Positions 25,081 to 36,978 of a stretch of 64,000 bases of DNA are shown one piece after another. Every line of letters starts with the position of its first letter. Position 1 is the first letter of the stretch. A program made the position numbers and the translations under genes. The stretch is from Zanthoxylum bungeanum. Taxonomy: Eukaryota > Streptophyta > Magnoliopsida > Sapindales > Rutaceae. The notes beneath the pieces were generated by a model. The model did no database searches, was not told the origin of the DNA, and worked only from the letters and a program-made list of their open reading frames with translations. The stretch covers positions 1 to 64,000 of the forward strand of contig SKCR01015018.1 in the NCBI GenBank assembly GCA_019454045.1, given 5' to 3'.

Positions 25081-28000
25081 ATCAAGATAAAATTGAAAGA
25101 TTGACATTTAAAACATAATCCTGAGGAAAATGTATTTAAATGGTTTAATTTTCAAATTGGGAATAATTTCAGGATGGTCTTGGAAATTAATAAGTTACTT
25201 TATTTGATAAAATAACATATTAGGCCTAAAGCCCGGAGTTAAGCAAATAGTAGAGCATAATCTTTGGAAGATTTATGTGATGATAACTTTAGTGTTAATC
25301 CATTAAGCTTGTCGCAGTAGACTCCTTAATTTCTTTGTCAGAACTAAGGATTAGATCATTAAAGTATGATAATGAAATTGAAGGATCTTCAAAGAATCTA
25401 TTCTTAGAATCTTAGAAGTACTAAATTGCAATAATAACTCTTGGAGAGTTAATGACTATTCTCAAGGAGACAAAGTCAAAATTTACAATTAGGCAAGTAG
25501 CGCAAGGCGCACCTTACTTTGATATTCTAGAAACTCGAGGCTTGGCCAAAGGCTTCTGGAATGTTGGAAAAAGGCAAAGGCAAAATCATTATAATCTTCT
25601 GGGAAGATAAATGACATATCCCAAAATGTATGCTCAAATTGTGGCAAACGGGATCGCGGAAGCGTGACTGCCGTTTGAACAAAGTAGACATGAAGGAATT
25701 GAAGAACGGGCAAGGCTCTGACTTCAAATATGTTTGTCGCATTATGTTCACTACTAGTATTAAAATTAGATTTTAAATACTTAGTGTGGTACATAAAATA
25801 TATGTATTGATGTTCAGAATCTGCTTTGAGCAGGATACTGACTTCAGTTGAGATTAATCTGCGAATTGGAAACGGGACGAAAGTCGATGTTTCAACCGTA
25901 GATACCTAAGTTTAGGAACTACCTTTCGGGTGTGTACCTAAATTTGGAAACTGTTATAATGTAACTAGTTTGACTAGAAACATTATCTTTATATCAGTGT
26001 TTGACCCGCTGCGGGTGAACCTTTATATTCTAGAACACTAAAGAGTTTTATTATATAAATATGATATTGAGATAAACACATTAGATATGAATAACATCAT
26101 TTATATTTTGAATATAAATAAATCTCATAAATATTACATGACAAACAAACAGCTCAAACTGATTTGATCAGAAGTGACTTATATGTGGCATTGTTGTCTG
26201 GGACACAATTAAACAAGACTCGTATATCCACACTTTTAAAGAGTGGGTACTAGGACTAATTTGATTCCAATCATATAAAGTCTACGAATCTAGTTTATTG
26301 GGCAAAATGCCTAAAACACTATTTACTTGGTAAAAGTGCAAATGCCACAAATCTGTTAGCCCTAGTTCATAATGAAGCAAGTGGACCCATGTCTAGCTAG
26401 GCTAGAGGTGGATATGAATATTTCGTGACCTATACGGATGTGGCATCGCGTTACGGTTATGTGTTTCTTTTGAAACATAAATCAGAATCTTTTACAGTTT
26501 TCGACACGAAATAGACAAACAGATCGACTATAGTATTATACCATCACGGTAAGACCGTAATGGAAAATATTTAAGCAATATGTTTCTTATATACTTGAAA
26601 AAGTATAGTATTCTTTCAAAGAGGACTCTTCCCGGAACACGTCAATTTGACGGTGTGTCCGAACAGGATAAACCGAATTTTGATGGACATGATAAGGTTA
26701 ATCATGAGTCGCTCTGAGCTACCATTTCCTTCAATGCATAAGCATTAACAGTGCAGAACTTATTTAGAATAAGGTTCCATTAAAATATGTTTGCCAGATA
26801 TCATATTAGATATGAACAGGAAAGAAACCAGGTTTCTCATTCCTGAATATTTGGGTATGTTGGGCATATGTTTGGATGATACCAAACTAAAACCCAAATT
26901 GGATAAGTACCAAATTGTAGGTTATCCTAGGGATACATAAGTATAGTACTTATACAACTCACTAGAGAACAATTAGATTGTTGCTCACCATGCGGTTTTC
27001 CTGAGAGGAATACCGATATGCAGTGGTAAGTGGGAGGATAGTAAAACTCGATGAAAATCGGAGTAATACTGTTCAAGGCACCGATTCATAATGGAACACA
27101 TATAGTTCATCAATGATGAAACTATTCCAATAATCTTCGAATACAGAAGAACCGCGTATGTCGGAGAGAGTCAGAAAACAACCGGGGGTATGGGTTTCTG
27201 ATCACACCTCATAAAGATGTTAATCTTTTGAGGTATACCAACTGACTACGTATGAGGAAGTGATACAAGGTATCGACTCCCTATTATGACAAAGTGTCAT
27301 AAGTCCGAAATGGATTCCATGTACATCAACTTAGTTTGGATACTAGTTGATGTACCACAAGGCATTGTGCCTATTGGTACACTATTAGTCTTCAAAGAAG
27401 ACATACATGGAAGGCAACATACCAACGTATAAAACTAGGCTTTTAGCGGAAAGGTATCGTTATCAACATTGTGTTGATTACGATTCAACCTTTTACCTGT
27501 TGCCACGGCAAATCCATTTGGATAATGCTTGCTAAAGCTGCGTGTTTCATTTATGAAACATGACAGCTTTACGGGAAAATCGCTTTCCTAAAAAAGAAAC
27601 CTTTTGGAGGATGTTCACAACATCCTGACGGTTTTGTAGTACCAAAACTAGCAAACAAGATTTGCAGGTTATTCGATCCATGTTTGGATTGAAGCAAGCA
27701 TAGGTTCTTAGAATTATCGTTTTGATGTAATCATAAATAGCTTATGATTTAATTCAAACGAAATGATTCTTGTGTATATAAGAGGGTTAGTGGGAGCGCA
27801 CTGACAGTGGCTGTCCTAAAATAATGATAATATGTCATTTCTTGGAAATGATATTCCCATAATATAATCGGTGAAAGCTTTGCTTTCATGAAAATTCTCC
27901 GAGAATTCATACATTGAAAAATGTACGTAACCTGGTGTCTCATACACTTTGAGCATATGGATTCACAAACAGGCCAATCCTAGTGATAGTCACTGGATTG

Positions 28001-28515
28001 ACGTTAAGAACATTCGTTAGTATCTTAGAGAACTAAGGATGCTATCTTAGTCTATGGAGAAGGAGAACTTGAAGTGACTGGGATCACTGTAGCAAGTTTC
28101 CTAACCGATAAGACGACTAAAAGTCACAAATGGTACTATACAGTTTGAATAACGGGACAGTGAGCTGGAAATCTTCCAAGCAAGATACTGTTACCGTATA
28201 AACAACAAATGTAGGTTATTGCTGCAGCTGAGGCGGCAATAGAAGCCTCCTGGGTCGATAAACAAATCTAATTAGATTAGATATAATTCTATTAGCAGCT
28301 GAGCTAGGCTTAGCACAGGCTAAAGAATTAATAGTCTCATCAACGATCCAGATACATACTTCGATATTCATCTGATTTGTTCGGATCATACATTGTGGCG
28401 ATGTGATGATCGAGTAAATCGCATCAGATGATAATCATGCAAATCCGCTGACGAAAGTTTTGAGCCAACTGTATATAGTTCGGGTGTAAGACACTCGAGT
28501 GACTGGTTATAGGCC
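25081..28515 (+). pseudogene. Copia D gag-pol, severely decayed
   Basis: Order: gag remnant (about 25081-25600), zinc knuckle (about 25627-25675), protease remnant (about 25745-25940), GAG-pre-integrase (about 26170-26290), integrase (about 26330-26800), RT (about 27230-27900), RNase H (about 27900-28450). The knuckle begins CSNCGKR, then a 1-bp deletion shifts it. The protease Asp motif is not recognisable. Integrase HSDV reads HNEA and the TDDAS motif reads TDVAS, so both catalytic Asp positions looked at are lost. RNase H TDASF reads TVASF. The RT YVDD region is scrambled with several stops. No long reading frame survives. Confidence 0.9.
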
Positions 28516-28526
28516 AAGTGGGAGAT
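28516..28526 (+). other. Polypurine tract of Copia D
   Basis: AAGTGGGAGAT directly before the 3' LTR, identical to that of A. Confidence 0.9.
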
Positions 28527-30555
28527 TGTTTGACAATTATGACCCATAACGTCACTATTTGTACAGATCATGGTATTGTTGTACAAATTAACTATGTGAC
28601 AAAGGAGATTGCACTATTATCATTTGTGATTAGATCACCTAGATATATAAATGATAAGAGGTCCCTGTGATTTGTTCCTGGATTGAGAATGATATAAGAC
28701 AGTATCAATCCACGAAGGATAAATCATTAAATATCCCTAGTCAGAGCATTATCGAGATTGGACATCGATGAATGCGTAAAAGACTGGTATTACACATGTG
28801 CGCGTTCTGAAGGCACAACGGCATAGTTCTCATATATTTGGGTATAGGATACTCATGCAAGTGTAATAGGAGGTTGTGTTTCACCGATGGTATGGGAAAC
28901 AGCTTCGCTCTGGATAGACCCCCTCGGAATTCCATTGGTAGTATGACTATGTGTCTATGGAAGTCTGAAATCAGGGTAGGTGTATTTGGTCTTAACCTGA
29001 GACTTGCACCGCTAATACTTGTGACAATCAATATACTTTGGTTGAGGTCGTCCAGGGCTTTAACAGGTTCTGTGTACGCCAATGCTGGGTATATTGAGAA
29101 TCGTAGTGTGTTGGGTGTGATGTCAAGACGAAAGTATCACTCCAGTCATATGGAGATGATGATCGCGTAGGGATAAAGAACTGGTTCTCTAAAAAGGTTG
29201 CAACCATCGGGATAATATGACTTGGTCATGATTATCCGATATTAAAGAGACTAGTTGCCTGTCATCCGATATATGATTCGTACGGGGCAGACACTATACC
29301 AGCCCTAGGCCTCGCATGTGATCATCCGATACTGGATAGAAATACGCAATACTATGTATACTATGCCTGATATAGATCCTTTATTCCAGTAAGGATATTT
29401 TCGGAGAATTGGGTAGGCATGGCGCTTTTCTAGAAGCCAACCTTGTCTTGTAAATCAGTATAAACGTAGTACAAGGTACTTACGTGTTCGAATAGTCCGA
29501 CGACCGAATTTACTGCCAACATATCCGGGGATCTCATGGGTCACTTCCCAAAGATTCACCGATGACGTATGACTCGCACTTTTAATTAATCTGGGATTAA
29601 TTAGATGAGAGAGAAAATTAATCTGGGATTAATTGCGGAGATATTTTATTTGGGATAAAATATCAATTAAAGAGAGATAACGATTAATTTGGAATTAATC
29701 GGTAAATTAATATATTTGATATATTAAACGAAATTGGATTTTGACGTGGAATTAAAATTAGATTTTAATTCGGGGGAACGAATTAATTTAGAATTAATTC
29801 GTTAGCGATGTGAATAGTGATTTTGCTAGGCGTAATCATTCAATTATGACGCAACGGAAAATTTGTTAATTTGGAATTAGCGAACTCGAGCCGGGATTAC
29901 TTACGAGCGCATTCGCATTTCGAATTCGAGTGAGGGACGCAAGTCAAATCAAGCGTCAAATCATTAGTCGCATCAAGCGTCAAATCACTTGTCACTTTGA
30001 GTGATGTGACTTGATTGATGGATTGATTGAGTGATGGATTGGTTGTTGGCATTAATGTTTGACTTTTGAAAGCAAATATAATGTTAATTATTTTTGGAAA
30101 ATAAGAATGGGTATTAGATACACCTTTTCCAAAATCCATCACAACTTTCTTCTCTCCTCTCATCTCTCATTTTCGCCCAAGGGGCTGCCATTTCTTCTTT
30201 CTTCTGGTTCTGTGAACTGCCGATAGTTTGAAGAAATAATAGGAAGCAAAGTGTGATTTTGTTGCAAAATTGAGAGTGCTAGCATACTCCGGGATCATGC
30301 GAATGTGATAGGGAAGTCCACCCTTGAGCCGGGAACCATTCGACGAAGCTTAGAGCTTGACGAAGGAGCTCAAAAGGCCGAAACCAGTGAGCTGCATCTG
30401 CTCACTGCCGAGCAGTCCATGGAGGGCAGTGAACATTTTTGTTGACTTTAGCGTCGCTCAACCGATCGATGTGAGTATTCCGCGACTTCCTCGATTGTTA
30501 TTCACACATGTTCATGCTTGATTTATGATCGTTGGGACCCTTAGAATCACCAACA
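28527..30555 (+). repeat. 3' LTR of Copia D
   Basis: Begins TGTTTGACAATTATGACCC (one change from the 5' LTR) and ends CACCAACA at 30555, followed by the target duplication. The dyad array is at about 29580-29885. Compared with the 5' LTR over 333 bp near 28838 I count about 19 differences. Confidence 0.95.
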
Positions 30556-30560
30556 CTTAT

Positions 30561-31380
30561 GAAACACAAGTCAGAAACCTTTGAGAAATTCAAAGAGTTT
30601 CGACACGAAATAGAAAAACAGACCGGTAAAAGTATTAAAACATTACGGTCGGACTGTGGTGGAGAATACTTGAGCAATGAGTTTCTCGATTACTTGAAAG
30701 AGTATGTTATTCTTTCACATTGGACTTCTCCCGGAACACCTTAATTAAACAGTGTGTCTGAACGGAGAAACTGAACTTTGTTGGACATGGTAAGGTCTAT
30801 GATGAGTCGCACTGAGCTACCAATTTCCTTCTGAGGATATGCATTGAACAGTGCAATACTTATTTTGAATAAGGTTCCGTCAAAGTCTGGTCAATAGACT
30901 CCATATGAAATATGGACAGGAAAGAAACCGAGTTTCTCATTCCTGAAGATTTGGGGATGATGGGTATACGTTAAACGTTTGGATGGTACCAAACTAGAAC
31001 CCAAATCGGATAAGTGCCTATTTGTAGGTTTTCAGAGGGAAACCAAATGATATTACTTCTACTACCCACAAGAGAACAAGGTATTTGTTGCTCTACATGC
31101 GGTTTTCCTCGAAAAGGAATTCCTAAATGCAGTGGTAAGTATGAGGACATTAGAACTCGATGAAAATCAGAGTGATATTATTCCTGGCACCGATTCCTTA
31201 ACGGAACACGAACAGTTCAACAAGGATGAGACAGTACCACAATCTTCTAATACACCAGAACCGCGTAGGTCGGAGAGAGTCAGAAAACAACCTGAGAGGT
31301 ATGGGTTTCTGATCTCACCTTATATAGATATTAATCTTATAGAGGAAGATGAACCAGCGATGTATAAGGAAGCGATATAA
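30561..31380 (+). pseudogene. Copia A integrase C-terminal part and integrase-RT linker
   Basis: Direct continuation of 20572-20789 beyond element D. The stretch SIKTLRSDCGGEYLSNEF is the conserved integrase block. TAA at 30742 replaces the Gln of the PGTPQ motif (CAA in B and C). Later frames hold the TELPISF and PYEIWTGKKP strings with frameshifts. From 31132 an 82-codon frame carries an acidic linker and the RRSERVRKQPERYGFL string typical of the Copia region before RT. TAA at 31378 replaces a CAA that B keeps. Confidence 0.87.
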
Positions 31381-32930
31381 GGTATCGACTCCGGTTTATG
31401 GCAAGTTGCCATAAAGTCCGAAATGGATTCCATGTACACCAACCAAGTTTGGACAATGGTTGATACACCTGAAGGCGTAAAGCCTATTGGTTGCAAATGG
31501 GTCTTCAAGAGGAAAACAGACATGGATGGAAACATACAAACGTACAAAGCTAGGCTTGTAGTGAAAGGGTATCGTCAACGACATGGTGTCGATTACGATG
31601 AAACTTTTTCACATGTTGCCATGATTAAATCTATTCGGATAATGCTTGCTATTGCTGCATATTTCAATTATGAAATATGACAGATGGACGTCAAAATTTA
31701 TTTCCTTAACGGAAACCTTTTGGAGGATGTTTATATGCAACAGCCTGACGGTTTTATCGTACCAAAACATACAAACAAGGTTTGAAAGTTAAATCGATCC
31801 ATTTATGGATTGAAGCAAGCATCGCGTTCTTGGAACCAACGTTTTGATGAGATCATAAAATAATATGATTTCGTTCAAAATGAGGATGATCCTTGTGTAT
31901 ATAAGAAGGTTAGTGGGAGCGCACTGACATTCATTGTCCTTTACGTATATGATGTATTGCTTATTGGCAATGACATTCCCATGCTATAATTGGAGAAAGC
32001 TTGGCTTTCATTAAAATTCTCCATGAAAGATCTGGGAGAAGCAGCATTTATTCTAGGAATAAAGATCTACCGGGATAGATCTAGAAAGCTGTTTGGACTC
32101 TCCCAGACCACATACATTGAAAAAGTGTTGAAGAGATTCAACATGGATCAGTCTAAGAGGGGACTGTTGCTAGTGTCACATGGCATCTCTCTATCTAAGG
32201 ACATGTGTCCTAAAACTCAAGATGAGAGAGACAACATGAGTTGGATCCCGTTCGCTTCTGCAGTCGGATCGATCATGTATGCCATGATATGTATGCGACC
32301 TGATGTCTCGTATGCTTTGAGCATGTGTAGTCGCTATCAGGCTGATCCAGGTGATGGTCACTGGGTTGCGGTTAAGAACATCCTTAAGTATCTTAGACGA
32401 ACTAATGATGTTTTCTTAATCTATGAAGATGGAGAACTTGAGGTAATTGGGCTTACCGATGCAAGTTTCCAAACTGATAAAGACGATTGTAAGTCACAAT
32501 CGAGGTACATATTTTGTTTGAACAACGGAGCAGTGAGCTGGAAATCTTTCAAGCAAGAGACTGTTGTCGATTCAACAACTAAAGCGGAATATATCGCTGC
32601 AGCTGAGGTAGCAAAAGATGCAGTTTGGATACGTAAATTACTAATTGGATTAGGAGTAGTTCCGTTAGTAGCTGAGCCCGTTCCTTTGTATTGTGACAAT
32701 AACGGGGCTATACACAGGCTAAGGAACCGTTGTCTCATCAACGATCCAAGCATGTACTTTGACGTTTCCATCTAATTCATGAGATCATACATCGTGGCGA
32801 TGTGAAGATCGAGAAGGTCACATCAGATGACAATATTGCAGATCCACTGACGAAGGCTATTCCTTAGCAAAAGTTTGAGCGATATGTACATAGTTCAGGT
32901 GTTAGATACTTGAGTGATTGGCTATAGGCC
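31381..32930 (+). pseudogene. Copia A reverse transcriptase and RNase H
   Basis: RT begins near 31423 with the WVFKRKTDMDGN and YKARLVVKGY strings. TGA at 31678 replaces Trp (TGG in C). QMDVK, carrying a catalytic Asp, then follows, then SIYGLKQAS near 31800. The active-site motif reads Y-V-Y-D at about 31949, so the first Asp of the usual pair is Tyr. A further stop just before 31990 precedes the longest frame of the window (31990-32775, 261 codons) covering late RT (VGSIMYAMICMRPDVSYALS) and RNase H. RNase H keeps TDASF, AEYIA and CDNNGA. A frameshift near 32710 ruins the C-terminus. Best-preserved pol here, but dead. Confidence 0.92.
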
Positions 32931-32941
32931 AAGTGGGAGAT
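32931..32941 (+). other. Polypurine tract of Copia A
   Basis: AAGTGGGAGAT directly before the 3' LTR start TGTTGG at 32942. Confidence 0.9.
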
Positions 32942-34826
32942 TGTTGGACAATTATGACCTATAGCATCACTATTTGTAAAAGACATTGTGGTTTTGGTAT
33001 AAATTAACTATGTGACAAAGGAAATTGCCATTTTATCATTTTGTAATTAGATTACTTGAATATATAAATGATAAAAGTCCTTATGATTAGTTCCGGATTA
33101 ATAAGATATGAGATAGTATCAATCCACTAAAGGTTCAATCATTAAATATCCCTAGTCGTAGTATTATCGAGACTGGACATCGATATGCAGAATAGACTAG
33201 TATTACACTTGTGTGGGTTATGGAAGCGTAACGGCATAGTTCTAATATATTTGGGTATATGATACTCATGCAAGTGTAATAGGAGGTTCTATTTACCGAT
33301 GGTACGGGAACAACTTCGCTCTGGATAGACCCCTCGGAATCCCATTGGTAGTATGACTATGTGTCTATAGGAATCTGAATCAGGGTATGTGTATTTGCTC
33401 TTAACCTGAGACTTGCATCGCTAATACTTGCGACAATCAGTACGCTTTGGTTTTGGTCGTCCGGGACTTTAACAGGTTCTGTGTACGCCTCTTCTGGGTT
33501 TATTGAGAATCGTAGTGTATTGGGTGTGATGTCAAGATAGAAGTATCACTTCAGTTATATGGAGATGATGATCACGCAGGGATACAGAACTGGTACTCTA
33601 TTATGTTGCAACTATCGGGATAATATGACAAGGTTATGATTATCCGATTAAAGAGACTAGTTGCTAGTGATCCGATATATAATTCGTACGGGGCAGACAC
33701 AATTCCAGTCTCAGGCCTAGCATGTGACATCTGATACTGGATCGCAATACGCAATACTTGGTATACTACGCTTGATATAGATTATGTATTCCTTAAAAGA
33801 ATATTTATGGAGAATTGGGTAGGCACGATGCTTCGCTAGAAGCCAACCATGTCTTATAAATCGGTAAGAACGTGGTACAGGGTACGCATGTGTTCGGATA
33901 ATCCGACGACCGGATTTACTGCCAACATATCCAGGATCTCTTGGGGTCATTTCCCAAAGATTCACGGATGAAGTTTGACTCGAACATAATTACTCTGGGA
34001 TTAATTATAAGAGAGAGAGAGAGAGAGAGAGAAAATTAATCTGGGATTAATTACGGCAAGAATTTATCTGGGATAAAATTTGATTAAGAGAGAGAGAACG
34101 ATTAATTTGGAATTAATCAATTAAATAATATATTCAATATATTAATTGAAATTAGATTTCAAAGCGGAATTAAAATTGGATTTTAATTCGGGCGTACGAA
34201 TTAATTTAGAATTAATTCGTAAGCGACTTTGGTAATAATATCGCAACGGAAAATTTGTTAATTCAGAATTAACACGAACCCGAGCCCGAGTGAAGTTGCG
34301 CGTTGAGATTGTTCGACGTAAATTCGGAATTTACAAGTGGTGGGACCCACTTGACTTACATCACACTCTTGACTTGTGATGGTAGAGTGTAAATCTTGCT
34401 TTGCTTGTTTTTCACTCAACAAATGCTCAACACACTTTGTATTTTTTTAATCATTTGGAATGACTAATACCAACTTGGTTTTTGGTATTTGGTAATTGGT
34501 TTTTGAAAATCAAATACACTTAACAAAAAAAAAATTCTTTCTCCTCTACATTTTTCTCCAAAAAGCCGAGAGCCTCCTTCTCATCCATTGAGATTTTGTT
34601 ACAAAATTTCAAGAGAGCTAGCACTTCCAAGAGTCAACAAAGGTGTTAGGGAAACTAATCCCAAGAGTTTGGAACACAAACATTGAAGCTTGGAGCTCAA
34701 AGGATTCAAAAATTTTGAACTTTCATTCATCCACAAACCGATCAATGTAAGTTTTTCCGCAACTTCTTGAATTATTCACACGCATTTCTACTTAGATGAT
34801 CCTTGACATGTTCTAGGAACCCAACA
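32942..34826 (+). repeat. 3' LTR of Copia A
   Basis: 1,885 bp, same length as the 5' LTR, TGTTGG...CCAACA, then the target duplication CGTAC. The dyad array is at about 33990-34260, and the GA microsatellite here (about 34010-34032) is slightly longer than in the 5' LTR. Confidence 0.95.
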
Positions 34827-34831
34827 CGTAC

Positions 34832-35029
34832 CCGGTACCACGTTCTTATCGATTTACAAGACATGGTTGGCTTCTAACAAAGCACAGTGCCTACCCAATT
34901 TTCCAGATATATTCTTTTAATGAATATATAACTTATATCAGGCGTAGTATCCATAGTATTGCGTATTACGATCCAGTATCAGATGTCATATGCTAGGCCT
35001 GGGGCTGGAATTGTGTTTGCCTCGTACGA
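34832..35029 (-). repeat. 5' LTR of Copia C, piece 2 of 3
   Basis: Resumes the C LTR after the target duplication of A (CCCGGTACCACGTTCTTA) and matches the 3' LTR of C at 5190-5385, including CCAATTTTCCAGA. It stops at CGTACGA, where element B begins. Confidence 0.9.
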
Positions 35030-36967
35030 TGTAAGTGTTCCTAGAACATGCCAATATCGTCTAAGAGTGATTTGTGTGTGAATAAATTCAAAAGAGTTGC
35101 GGAAAATACTCACATTGATCGGATGAGTTCAAAACTTTTTATGCATTTTGGTGGAAGCTCCAAGTCCTTCTTGAGTGTTTGCAACACTTGGGTGAGTTTC
35201 CCTATCACCTTGATCCACTCCTTTAAGTGCTAGCTTGAACAAAAATTGAAAGAAATTTTTTCCCCTCCAAGGTTCATGGTTCACGGTTTTGAGAGAGAAT
35301 AGGGAATAATGTTTTTCAAGTTCTAAACTTGTTTTTCAATGTTGACTTCCAAAGTTAACTTAAGTGTGTTGTGTAAGTTAAATGAATTACATTTAATAAA
35401 GCCAACCACCTCCATCACACTTATGACTACTTGATGTAAGTCAAATGTCAAGTTGATGTAAGTTGGTGGGCCCTACTTTAAATTCAAAATTTAAGTGGGT
35501 TTGCTCAACACACTTCAGGCTCGGGTTCATTTAATCCGATTAAATGAATTTTCCGTTGCGACGTAATTAAATCCAATTTAATTAAATAATAATGAATAGC
35601 AAAATTATTACGGAAGCCGATTGCGAATTAATTTCAAATTAATTCATTCGCACAAATTAAAATCCAATTTTAATTCCGTATTGAAATCTAATTTCAATTA
35701 ATATATCTAATATATTATTTTAGCCCAATTAAATAAATTAAATAGTAAAATCTAATTTCACTATTAAAATTACTTTACCGATTAATTCTAAATTAATCGC
35801 GTTCTCTCTTCTCGACGAATTTAATCCCAGATAAATTCTCGTCGCAATTAATCCCAGATTATTTCTTTCTCTTTTAATTAATCCCAGATTAATTCATTGC
35901 CGTAATTAATCCCAGATTAATTTTCTGTTCGGGTCAAATCTCAATGGTGAATCTTCGGGAAGCGACCCAAGAGATTCCTGGATATGTTGGCAGTAAATAC
36001 GGTCATCGAACTATCCGAATATGTGCGTACCTAGTACCACGTTCTTACCGATTTACAAGACATGGTTGGCTTCTAGCAAAGCACCGTGCCTACCCAATTC
36101 TCCAGAAATATTCTTTAAAGGAATATGTAATCTTTGTCAGGCGTAGCATACGTAGTATTGCGTATTATGATCCAGTATCGAATGTCACATGCTAGGCCTG
36201 GGGCTGGAATTGTGTATGTCCCGTAAGAAACATATATCAGATCTCTGGTAACTAGTCTATATAATCGGATAATCATGACCTTGTCATATTATCCCGATAG
36301 CTGCAGCATACAAGAGTACCAGTTCCGTATCCTGCGTGATCATCATCTCCATATGACTGAAGTGATACTTCCATCTTGACATCACATCCAATACACTACG
36401 ATTCTCAGTATACACAGAAGAGGCGTACACATAACCTGTTAAAGCCCCGGACGATCAAAACCAAAGTATACTGATTTTCGCAAGTATTAGCGATGCAAGT
36501 CTCAGATTAAGACCAAATACACCTACCCTGATTCAGATTCTCATTGACACATAGTCATACTACCAATGAGATTCCGAAGGGTCTATCAAGAGCGAAGCTG
36601 TTTCCGTACCATCGGTAAACAGAACCTCCTATTACACTTGCATGAGTATCCAATACTCAAATATATGAGAACTATGTCATTATGCCTCCATAATGCGCAC
36701 AAGTGCAATACTAGTCTATTCCGCATTATCGATGTCCAGTCTCGATAATACTACGACTAGGGATATTTAATGATTAAACCTTAGTGGATTAATATTATCT
36801 CATATCTTATTAATCTGGTACTAATCATATGGACTTTTATCATTTATATATCCAAGTAATCCAATTACAAATGATAAAAGAGCAATTTCCTTTGTCACAT
36901 AGTTAATTTGTACAACAACGTCATGTTCTGTACAAATAATGATGCTGTGGGTCATAATTGTCCAACA
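35030..36967 (-). repeat. 3' LTR of Copia B
   Basis: 1,938 bp, A-type. The left terminus is TGTAAGTGTTCC and the right terminus is the complement of TGTTGGACAATTATGACCC, next to the polypurine tract. The dyad array, about twelve dyads, spans about 35570-35930. It differs from the C LTR at diagnostic places (GATAGCTGCAGCATACAAG near 36296), which separates the two copies. Confidence 0.92.
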
Positions 36968-36978
36968 ATCTCCCACTT
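36968..36978 (-). other. Polypurine tract of Copia B
   Basis: The minus strand reads AAGTGGGAGAT, next to the LTR terminus at 36967. Confidence 0.9.

Larger units (their letters stand above)
20790..30555 (+). mobile_element. Copia element D, complete ends, decayed interior
   Basis: Perfect target duplication CTTAT (20785-20789 and 30556-30560). The LTRs are 2,030 and 2,029 bp, the internal region 5,707 bp. Inserted in the integrase region of A, same strand; the host protein reads through the site as GYVYL then MKHKSETFEKF. Over the first 320 bp and over 333 bp near 21101/28838 the LTRs are about 94-96% identical by eye, yet gag-pol is much more damaged than that of the older host A. The element carries primer-binding site, leader motif and polypurine tract and so kept the sequences needed for mobilisation in trans. 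Confidence 0.95.
13145..34826 (+). mobile_element. Copia element A, complete, with two nested insertions
   Basis: Flanked by a perfect 5-bp target duplication CGTAC (13140-13144 and 34827-34831). Both LTRs are 1,885 bp, begin TGTTGG and end CCAACA. Primer-binding site, leader, gag, protease, integrase, RT, RNase H and polypurine tract follow in Copia order. Two insertions interrupt pol: a solo LTR at 18543-20571 and element D at 20790-30555. Without them the internal region is about 6.1 kb, matching the 6.07 kb of C. A is inserted in the 5' LTR of C in the opposite orientation. The two LTRs look about 93-94% identical over the first 260 bp by eye, so A is old. I do not assign a Copia lineage name. 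Confidence 0.95.

Noticed and set aside
28838..29170. A 110-codon open frame present in three Copia LTRs (21101-21433, 28838-29170, 63358-63690), suggesting an LTR-coded protein.
   Set aside because: Between the first two copies I count about 13 amino-acid-changing and 6 silent differences, the ratio expected without selection. Other LTR copies have the frame broken.
31990..32775. 261-codon frame with RT and RNase H motifs as a functional gene.
   Set aside because: It lacks the RT active site, which lies upstream and reads Y-V-Y-D, is preceded by several stops, and its RNase H end is frameshifted. It is a surviving piece of a dead element.
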